Shown here one piece after another: positions 17,999 to 24,256 of a DNA stretch of 64,000 bases. Numbering within the stretch: the first letter of the stretch is position 1; every line of letters starts with the position of its first letter. The position numbers were made by a program, and so were the translations under genes. Below the pieces are notes generated by a model. It made no database searches, had not been told where the DNA came from, and saw nothing but the letters and a program-made list of their open reading frames with translations. Source of the stretch: Salinicola lusitanus (GTDB taxonomy: Bacteria; Pseudomonadota; Gammaproteobacteria; Pseudomonadales; Halomonadaceae); contig NZ_PZJM01000004.1 in assembly GCF_003206045.1 (NCBI RefSeq), forward strand, positions 533,274 through 597,273. The letters run 5' to 3'.

Positions 17999-18943
17999 AT
18001 GCCGAAAATGAAAAACTATTTATCGGCCCGGACACTGGGGGTCCTCGCCGGGATCTGGATAGGCAGCTCGCTGGCCACACTGACGGCGGCCTGGCTCGTG
18101 ACGACCGCGGGCGGTACCTTGGTGACGGTCATACTGGCCGGTCTGCCTGTCGGGTTCGCGGGGCTGGCGGCCACGCTGTGGCTGATAAACCGCCAACTAC
18201 TGGTGCCAGTCAGGCGCATGACCGATCACGTCCGCCTCGAACATGACTTCAGTACCACGCCTCGTGAAATGCCCTTCGATCTCTCCAGCCGTGCCGATGC
18301 CGTCGGTCTGCTGGCACGGCAACTCCAGCGATTGATCGAAGAGTCCAGAAGCCACCACGCCGCGCTACTGGAGCAGACCCTCAACGATCCGCTGACGGGA
18401 CTCGGCAATCGCCGGATGCTGGAAAAGCGCCTGGATATCCTGGTCCCGCTGAGTCGCCGGCTGAGCTGTACGGTATCGGCGATGATGATCGACGTGGATC
18501 ATTTCAAGGCCTTCAACGACAACTATGGCCATCCGGCAGGCGACAGCTGTCTCGTGGATATCGCCGGGGTGTTGAGGGATACTTTTCGGCGAGAGACCGA
18601 TGTCGTGGTGCGTCTCGGCGGTGAAGAGTTCCTGGTACTGCTGATCAATACTGGCCATGAGGAAGCCCGGGCCCTGGCAGACGCGATGCGAGGCATGATC
18701 CAGGCGCTGGGGCTGCCGCATGAGTACTCTCCCGTTGCCCCCGTCGTCACCGTCAGCGTTGGCGTGGTAACGAGCCCCAACGGCCTGTTGATCGATATCG
18801 ACGAAATGATCAACCACGCGGATCAGGCACTCTACGACTGCAAGGAACACGGGCGGAATCGGGTGGCGGTGAGACTGATCGGTGCCGACAACACGCCGGC
18901 AGCGCATACCACTGCCGTTGATTCGGCCACCCGGACATCATAG
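17999..18943 (+). CDS. Membrane-bound diguanylate cyclase (GGDEF)
   Basis: The protein should make cyclic di-GMP, which lowers motility and promotes biofilm. Two hydrophobic segments (about 12-35 and 41-63) have almost no periplasmic loop. A HAMP-like stretch (about 64-95) and a short linker precede the GGDEF domain. That domain has the DPLTGLGNRR start (130-139), the metal-binding MIDVDHFK (163-170), the inhibitory RxxD site (RETD, 198-201) and GGEEF (207-211), so catalysis and product inhibition both appear intact. No large sensor domain is visible. An ATG three codons later is an alternative start. It borders the flagellar block and may tune motility. Confidence 0.9.
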   Translation: MPKMKNYLSARTLGVLAGIWIGSSLATLTAAWLVTTAGGTLVTVILAGLPVGFAGLAATLWLINRQLLVPVRRMTDHVRLEHDFSTTPREMPFDLSSRADAVGLLARQLQRLIEESRSHHAALLEQTLNDPLTGLGNRRMLEKRLDILVPLSRRLSCTVSAMMIDVDHFKAFNDNYGHPAGDSCLVDIAGVLRDTFRRETDVVVRLGGEEFLVLLINTGHEEARALADAMRGMIQALGLPHEYSPVAPVVTVSVGVVTSPNGLLIDIDEMINHADQALYDCKEHGRNRVAVRLIGADNTPAAHTTAVDSATRTS

Positions 18944-18968
18944 GGATAACAAAATTTACAAGCATGCA

Positions 18969-18986
18969 CTGGATGAATATCCAGTA
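18969..18986 (+). terminator. Weak hairpin after the GGDEF gene
   Basis: ACTGGAT and ATCCAGT form a 7-base-pair stem with loop GAAT, 26 bases after the stop. Only a poor T-rich tract follows, so termination is uncertain. Confidence 0.35.
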
Positions 18987-19002
18987 GTCGTTTACCTTCA
19001 TC

Positions 19003-19107
19003 TTATCGATATCTTCAGCGTCCTGCCTTAATAGCTTTTTTTATGCATAATCGCAAAAATAGCTTTTTTAATCTATAATCCAGCTGTTTCACCTGGATAT
19101 CGATAAG
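19003..19107 (+). promoter_or_regulatory. Repeat-rich promoter region of the satD operon
   Basis: Two exact direct repeats AATAGCTTTTTT start at 19030 and 19059 (29 bases apart, close to three helical turns). They lie just upstream of a consensus -10 TATAAT (19074-19079). The whole region is bracketed by 12-base inverted arms CTTATCGATATC (19003-19014) and GATATCGATAAG (19096-19107). The second arm contains part of the satD AAGGAG. The -35 match is poor, suggesting an activated promoter. Confidence 0.5.
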
Positions 19108-19114
19108 GAGTCTC

Positions 19115-19747
19115 ATGACATTGATCGGCGTGCTCAGTGGAGACATCGTTGCCTCCCGCGATATTGCCGACAAACGCAAGTTGCGCGGCACGATCGATAC
19201 CGGCATCCAGCGTCTCGGCCAGACGCTGGGTGCCGTGGGCACGCGGTTCCGTGGCGACGCCTTCCAGCTGGCCGTTCCGGGGATCGAAGACACTATCGTC
19301 GCGGCTGTCCTCATGCGTGCCAGCCTGCTCGAGCACTCTCCCTCTCGACGCCAGAGCTGGGACGCACGAATCGCCATCGGGATCGGCGAGGGTGAAGTGC
19401 CCGCGCCGGAAGACTTCATCAATGCGGATGGGGAGGCCTTCGTGCGCTCCGGTCAAGGTCTGGACGCGTTGGGCCAAGGCCATCAACGCCTGGGCCTGTT
19501 CCTCCCGTCTCCCCAACCGGATCTGAATCTGCTGATTCAGTTCGCCGATGACATCATCAGCCACTGGAGCCACAACGCCGCGGAAGTGGTTCGCCTGAGC
19601 CTTACCTCCGATCACTCCCAAAGTGAACTGGCCAAACGCTTGGAACGCTCGCAACCGACCATCAATCGCCGCCTGAGCGCGGCGCGCTGGTCGCTGATTC
19701 ACGCCTTTCTCGAGTTCACCCGAGAACGCCTGGAGGCCATGAAATGA
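19115..19747 (+). CDS. SatD-family protein: cyclase-fold-like domain plus HTH
   Basis: The 210-residue product resembles the SatD family, named from a streptococcal secretion-operon gene and of unknown function. The N-terminus GVLSGDIVASR (5-15) looks like the first strand of nucleotidyl-cyclase-fold enzymes. RFRGDAFQL (44-52) looks like their second metal-binding hairpin, so Asp10 and Asp48 could be the metal ligands. ARIAIGIGEG (84-93) resembles the following strand. Residues 157-195 form a clear helix-turn-helix (SQSELAKRLERSQPTINRRL, 168-187). Enzyme activity is inference. AAGGAG precedes the ATG, and the stop overlaps the next gene by 4 bases. Confidence 0.75.
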   Translation: MTLIGVLSGDIVASRDIADKRKLRGTIDTGIQRLGQTLGAVGTRFRGDAFQLAVPGIEDTIVAAVLMRASLLEHSPSRRQSWDARIAIGIGEGEVPAPEDFINADGEAFVRSGQGLDALGQGHQRLGLFLPSPQPDLNLLIQFADDIISHWSHNAAEVVRLSLTSDHSQSELAKRLERSQPTINRRLSAARWSLIHAFLEFTRERLEAMK

Positions 19748-20490
19748 GCGAAACCGGCCTGTCGCTGCTCTTGGCGCTGCTGCTGTCGCACACCGTCGCC
19801 GATTTCATCCTGCAGAGTGACGCCTGGGCGCGCCAGAAGCAGCAATACCATTTCCGCGCGCGCTCGCTCTACTGGCATGTCGGCATCCACATGCTGCTGT
19901 GCCTGGCCATCCTGATCGCGTTTGGCATTCCCTTGCGTGAAGCCTTGATCGGCACGGGCGTCGTGGGTTTGACTCACTGGATGATCGACACGCTGAAAAG
20001 CTACATGCCGGCCCAGCGCGTCAGTTTTTTCGTCGTCGACCAACTTCTCCACCTCCTGGTTCTGATCGCCGTCTGGTGGTGGCTGATCGATGGCAGCGCC
20101 CTGCCCCTCGCCATCGATCTGAGCCTGTTATGGCAACCCCGAACGCTGCTGACCGCCCTGGCATATCTGCTGGTCCTGCGCCCGGCTTCGGTCCTGATCG
20201 CGCTGATCATGCGTCGCTGGAGCCAAGGCGTCGACACCCGCGGTACCCTGGCCGACGCGGGCGCCCGAATCGGCATGCTGGAGCGTTTTCTCATCCTGAC
20301 ATTCGTACTGAGCAACCAGATGGCCGCGATCGGCTTTCTCCTGACCGCCAAGTCGGTGCTGCGTTTCGGCGACCTCTACGAAGATCGCGACCGAAAACTC
20401 ACCGAATACGTGCTGCTGGGCACGATGTTGAGCTTCTCGATCACCCTCACGCTAGGCCTACTGACACGTTATCTGCTGAGTGTGCTATGA
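19744..20490 (+). CDS. DUF3307 membrane protein
   Basis: A 248-residue inner-membrane protein with about six hydrophobic segments. The DUF3307 pattern is visible at the N-terminus (LLLSHTVADFILQSDAWARQ), with conserved polar residues inside membrane segments (THWMIDTLKSY, FFVVDQLLHL) and a C-terminal DRKLTEYVLLGTMLSFSITL. The function of this family is unknown. It overlaps satD (ATGA) and the amidase gene (ATGA), so the three are probably translated together. Confidence 0.85.
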   Translation: MSETGLSLLLALLLSHTVADFILQSDAWARQKQQYHFRARSLYWHVGIHMLLCLAILIAFGIPLREALIGTGVVGLTHWMIDTLKSYMPAQRVSFFVVDQLLHLLVLIAVWWWLIDGSALPLAIDLSLLWQPRTLLTALAYLLVLRPASVLIALIMRRWSQGVDTRGTLADAGARIGMLERFLILTFVLSNQMAAIGFLLTAKSVLRFGDLYEDRDRKLTEYVLLGTMLSFSITLTLGLLTRYLLSVL

Positions 20491-21419
20491 AGCCCCCTTT
20501 CACGCGGTCACTGCACCAACTCGTCGCCCTGCTAGCGGTGGCGGCGTTGGCCGGCTGCGCCGGTTCATCGATCATGGAGACCCGGCCGGGTTACGTGGCG
20601 GACCACACCTACCAGTCGCAGGCCTACAATCACCGCGTCCGCTACCTGGTCCTGCACTATACCGATTCCGAAGCGCCCCGAGCCCTTCGCACGCTGCTTG
20701 GCCCCCATGTCAGCTCGCACTACCTGGTGGCTCGGCAGCCGAAGGCCGAAGGCGACGCCCCCCGAGTGTGGCAGCTGGTCGACGAAAAGGACCGGGCCTG
20801 GCACGCCGGTCTCAGCGCCTGGGAGGACCGCACTCAGCTCAACGACACCTCCATCGGTGTCGAGATCGTGAACCGTGGGCCCCGCGAAACGGCTTCGGGT
20901 AGACAGTGGCAGCCCTATCCGGATCCGCAGATCGAGGCCGTCATCGCGTTGGCGAGAGATATCATCCAGCGTTATGACCTTCCTCCGACCTCGATTCTGG
21001 GCCATTCGGACATCGCGCCCTCGCGCAAGATCGACCCGGGGCCGCGCTTTCCGTGGAAAAGGCTTCACGAAGCCGGCGTGGGAGCCTGGCCCGACGCTGA
21101 AGATACCGATACCTATCGACGTCGTTTCGCGCACTGCTCGCCAACCATGGCGCAATACCAACACGCGCTGAGCGCCTACGGCTATCGACTGGCGACGACG
21201 GGCATCCTCGATGAGCAGACCCGTGACGTCACCAGAGCGTTCCAGATGCATTTTCGACCCGCCAACTACGCCGGCCAGCCGGACGACGAGACCGCCGCCC
21301 TTCTCTGGGCGCTGCTGGCTCGCTATCGGCCACAGACGCTGGTGGGACCCGATCTGGCCGTGCCGAGGGGCTGTCTCGAGCCGAGGCAAGAGACTGTCGG
21401 CAGCGCTGGAATACAGTGA
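20487..21419 (+). CDS. amiD: Lipoprotein N-acetylmuramoyl-L-alanine amidase (AmiD-like)
   Basis: AmiD-type amidases cut the lactyl-Ala bond of peptidoglycan and anhydro-muropeptides from the outer membrane. The 310 residues have a lipobox LAGC (21-24) and an amidase_2 domain with zinc ligands His57 (LVLHYTD), His173 (LGHSDIAPSRKIDPGP) and Asp183. A C-terminal peptidoglycan-binding domain follows (about 205-290; ALSAYGYRLATTGILDEQTR). The reading frame is open for 137 codons upstream within DUF3307, but the ATG at 20487 begins a proper lipoprotein signal. The stop is one base from the end of the convergent regulator gene. Confidence 0.92.
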   Translation: MKPPFTRSLHQLVALLAVAALAGCAGSSIMETRPGYVADHTYQSQAYNHRVRYLVLHYTDSEAPRALRTLLGPHVSSHYLVARQPKAEGDAPRVWQLVDEKDRAWHAGLSAWEDRTQLNDTSIGVEIVNRGPRETASGRQWQPYPDPQIEAVIALARDIIQRYDLPPTSILGHSDIAPSRKIDPGPRFPWKRLHEAGVGAWPDAEDTDTYRRRFAHCSPTMAQYQHALSAYGYRLATTGILDEQTRDVTRAFQMHFRPANYAGQPDDETAALLWALLARYRPQTLVGPDLAVPRGCLEPRQETVGSAGIQ

Positions 21420-21420
21420 A

Positions 21421-21972
21421 TCACGCGCTGAAAGGATAGTGAATCAGATCGTGAACCTTCGCTGGCGCCGGCCCCCGGTTGCGATAGCCATGCGGCTGGT
21501 CGGCCGCGAAGCGCAGCACTTCCCCTGCTACCAGCGTTTGCCATGCCCCCTCGACGAAAAGCTCCATCTCGCCTTCCAGCATGACCACGTGCTCGATCAC
21601 CCCCGGCGCATGCGGCGATGACTCGCTCAGACAGCCCTGAGGCAGCTCGATCGCGAACATCTCGAACCCCAGCACCGGATCGAACGCGAACAGCGGCGTG
21701 ACGATCATGCCGGAGGCATCACGGTGCCTGGGAGGTGACGTCGGTCGATGCACCACACCGCTCTCACCGACCAGGAAACGCGACAGTGGCGCCTGCAGGC
21801 CGCTGGCGATCTTCCACAGCGTCGCGACGGTCGGGGTCGACTCGCCCCGCTCGATCTGGCCCAGCATCGCCTTGCTGACACCGCAAAGCCCGGCGACCCG
21901 ATCGAGGCTCAGGCCGCGCTCAGCGCGGAACCGTTTCAGGCGCTGCCCGATAGCCGCAAGATCTGGACTCAT
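21421..21972 (-). CDS. XRE-family regulator with C-terminal cupin
   Basis: The 183-residue protein has a Cro/CI helix-turn-helix (about 7-62; LDRVAGLCGVSKAMLGQIER, with GESTPTVATLWKIA) and a cupin sensor domain (about 105-180; EHVVMLEGEMELFVEGAW). I chose the second of two adjacent ATGs (21972) because GGGAGG is too close to the first (21975). The frame is open 37 codons upstream without homologous residues. The gene is divergent from a benE-type transporter with a palindromic operator between them, so it very likely controls that transporter and perhaps itself. The ligand is unknown. Confidence 0.9.
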   Translation of the reverse strand: MSPDLAAIGQRLKRFRAERGLSLDRVAGLCGVSKAMLGQIERGESTPTVATLWKIASGLQAPLSRFLVGESGVVHRPTSPPRHRDASGMIVTPLFAFDPVLGFEMFAIELPQGCLSESSPHAPGVIEHVVMLEGEMELFVEGAWQTLVAGEVLRFAADQPHGYRNRGPAPAKVHDLIHYPFSA

Positions 21973-22070
21973 CATCCCTCCCAATGCTGACACTCCCGGC
22001 GCCAGGTACAGACCCGCTCCGGACCGATTTCGTTGCGACACTCCGCCAGTATCGTGCGCGACAGCGGAGA

Positions 22071-22099
22071 TTGTCGAAATCCGCAATGTGCGTTATAAC
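22071..22099 (+). promoter_or_regulatory. Sigma-70 promoter of the benE-like gene
   Basis: TTGTCG (22071-22076), a 17-base spacer and TATAAC (22094-22099) form a good promoter. The -10 lies inside the palindrome 22087-22104, so a bound regulator would block RNA polymerase. Confidence 0.65.
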
Positions 22100-22104
22100 G
22101 CACA
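22087..22104. promoter_or_regulatory. Palindromic operator TGTGCGTTATAACGCACA
   Basis: This 18-base sequence is a perfect inverted repeat. It lies 115 bases before the regulator start and 26 bases before the transporter ATG, covering the transporter's -10 box. It is the obvious binding site for the adjacent XRE-cupin protein. Confidence 0.7.
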
Positions 22105-22129
22105 CTCAATATCGATTTCGAGCATCGAC

Positions 22130-23323
22130 ATGGCACGTCTTCCGGCCGAGCGCCGACCCACTCCGCCTCCATTCACCGCCTCGCACATCACGGCGGGGTT
22201 CGTCGCCGTGCTGGTCGGCTACACCAGCTCCGCGGTGATCATCTTCCAGGCAGCGGCGGCGGCAGGCGCGTCGCCGGCGCAGATCGGTGGCTGGCTGAGC
22301 GCGCTCGGTCTCGCCATGGGCCTCACCTCGATCGGCCTCTCCCTGCACTTTCGACAACCGATTCTGACGGCCTGGTCGACGCCGGGCGCGGCCCTGCTGG
22401 CCACCAGCCTGCCGGGCCTGCCACTGAGCGAGGCCATCGGCATCTTCCTGTTCAGCGCCGCACTGGTCGTCGTGTGCGGCGTCACCGGCTGGTTTGCCAG
22501 ACTGATGCAGATCATCCCCCAGTCCATCGCCGCCGCCATGCTGGCGGGTGTGCTACTGCGCTTCGGTCTCGACGCCTTTGCATCGATGGAGACCGACTTC
22601 ATCCTGGTGCTGTCGATGTTTCTGACCTATCTCGTCGCCCGGCGCTGGCTGCGACGGTACGCCATCCTGCTGGTGCTGGCGGTGGCGCTCGGCGTCGCCG
22701 CCCTGCTGGGCAAGATCGACGCGGCGGAGACCCACCTGATCCTGACGCTACCGCAACCCATCTGGCCGACCTTCTCGCTGTCCAGCCTGATCGGCGTGGG
22801 CATTCCACTCTTCGTGGTGACGATGGCCTCTCAGAACGCCCCCGGCGTGGCAACGCTGCGGGCAGCCGGCTACGATACCCCGGTATCGCCATTGATGATC
22901 TGGACCGGGCTGACAACGCTTCTACTGGCGCCGTTCGGCGCGTTCAGCATCTGCCTGGCGGCCATCACGGCGGCCATCTGCATGGGACCCGACGTCCACC
23001 CGGAGGCCGACAAACGTTATCCCGCGGCCATATGGGCAGGCGGATTCTACCTGCTGGCAGGTCTCTTCGGCGGCTCGATCGGGACGCTCTTCGACGCCTT
23101 GCCCCAGGGGCTTGTACTGGCGATAGCCGGACTCGCGCTTCTACCGACCATCGGCAGCAGTCTTCATCGCGCGCTACTGGAGGCCCACCAGCGTGAGGCC
23201 GCCCTGGTGACCTTCCTGGTCACCGGTTCCGGCGTCACGCTGTTCGGCGTGGGTGCAGCGTTCTGGGGGCTCGTGGCCGGCATGCTGGTGCTGATCACCG
23301 CCTCCCCGCGGCATCCGAACTGA
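22130..23323 (+). CDS. benE: BenE-family membrane transporter
   Basis: BenE proteins are inner-membrane permeases linked to benzoate uptake. The 397-residue product has about eleven membrane segments, the N-terminal ITAGFVAVLVGYTSSAVIIFQ, and the family motifs GIPLFVVTMASQNAPGVATL and FGAFSICLAAITAAICMGPD. The ATG at 22130 follows the operator; the frame is open 144 codons upstream through the regulator gene. No benzoate-degradation genes are nearby, so the substrate may be another aromatic acid or an unrelated compound. The stop is two bases from the convergent transglutaminase gene. Confidence 0.88.
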   Translation: MARLPAERRPTPPPFTASHITAGFVAVLVGYTSSAVIIFQAAAAAGASPAQIGGWLSALGLAMGLTSIGLSLHFRQPILTAWSTPGAALLATSLPGLPLSEAIGIFLFSAALVVVCGVTGWFARLMQIIPQSIAAAMLAGVLLRFGLDAFASMETDFILVLSMFLTYLVARRWLRRYAILLVLAVALGVAALLGKIDAAETHLILTLPQPIWPTFSLSSLIGVGIPLFVVTMASQNAPGVATLRAAGYDTPVSPLMIWTGLTTLLLAPFGAFSICLAAITAAICMGPDVHPEADKRYPAAIWAGGFYLLAGLFGGSIGTLFDALPQGLVLAIAGLALLPTIGSSLHRALLEAHQREAALVTFLVTGSGVTLFGVGAAFWGLVAGMLVLITASPRHPN

Positions 23324-23325
23324 TC

Positions 23326-24228
23326 TCAGATACCGCTCAAGGCCCCTTGCCGAAAGTCATCCCCGGGGCCTTCGATCGGCTCGACATCCACCGCCACCTC
23401 GAGTTCGTGGGCACCGCCACCGTTCATGACCCCTTTGAGCGGTGGCACATCCCCGTAGTCCCGTCCCCACCCCAGCACGAGGTGGCGCTCGCCCGGCACA
23501 CTGCCGTTGGTGGGATCGTACTCTAGCCACCCCCAGTTCGGGATGTGCACCGCCACCCAGGCATGCGAGGCATCGGCGCCGACCAGGCGCGGTTGTCCGG
23601 GCGGCGGCAGCGTCTCGAGGTAACCGCTGACGTAGCGTGCCGACAGTCCCAGAGAGCGCAGGCATCCGATCATCAGGTGGGCGAAGTCCTGGCAGACGCC
23701 ACGTCGCGCTTCCAGCACCGTCAATACCGGAGTCGCCAGAGACGAGAATTCGGGATCGTAGGTGAAACTCTCGAAAATCCTGCGATTGAGATCGTCGACA
23801 CCGTCTCTCAGCGACCGCCCCGCTGGAAAGCTGGGCGCGGCGAATGCGCGCAGCGCCGTCTCCCGGGACACGAATGGAGAATCGAGCTGGAATTGCCGCA
23901 GTTCCGGCGTACGGCTGGCATGACGCGCCGCGGATTGCCAGTCACCGTCGACCTCTGCCGGCGGCAGCGGCCGCCCCAGTGTCTCCAGGCAGGTGGTGGC
24001 CGTGACCGACAGCGCCATATGAATCTCCTGGACGCTGAAGAAGTTCACCCGATTGCCGAAGAAGTCGACCCGCTGGTGGCTGACCGCGGGCCGCGGCACG
24101 ATATCGAGCGCGGTGTCATCGACCCGCTGCCAGGAGAGCGCTCGAGGCACCACGCGTGCCTCGTTGTGACACAGCGATACCGGCGCGGCGTAATCGTAAC
24201 GGGTCGAGTGGCGGACACGGTAACGCAT
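23326..24228 (-). CDS. Transglutaminase-like cysteine protease family protein
   Basis: The 300-residue protein has an N-terminal beta-rich domain (MRYRVRHSTRYDYAAPVSLC) and a transglutaminase core with the Cys-His-Asp triad: Cys179 (RRGVCQDFAH), His222 (DASHAWVAV) and Asp238 (WLEYDPTNG). Bacterial members with this N-terminal domain are usually found beside ATP-grasp/alpha-E proteins and are thought to cut or transfer peptide bonds. It is cytoplasmic, with no signal peptide. It lies 28 bases after the fused ATP-grasp gene, in the same operon. Confidence 0.9.
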   Translation of the reverse strand: MRYRVRHSTRYDYAAPVSLCHNEARVVPRALSWQRVDDTALDIVPRPAVSHQRVDFFGNRVNFFSVQEIHMALSVTATTCLETLGRPLPPAEVDGDWQSAARHASRTPELRQFQLDSPFVSRETALRAFAAPSFPAGRSLRDGVDDLNRRIFESFTYDPEFSSLATPVLTVLEARRGVCQDFAHLMIGCLRSLGLSARYVSGYLETLPPPGQPRLVGADASHAWVAVHIPNWGWLEYDPTNGSVPGERHLVLGWGRDYGDVPPLKGVMNGGGAHELEVAVDVEPIEGPGDDFRQGALSGI

Positions 24229-24256
24229 GACGAAATCCTGTGACGGTAGAGACGAC

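Noticed and set aside
17848-18246. 132-codon frame before and across the GGDEF gene start
   Set aside because: No family resemblance, no good ribosome binding site, and it overlaps the real gene in another frame.
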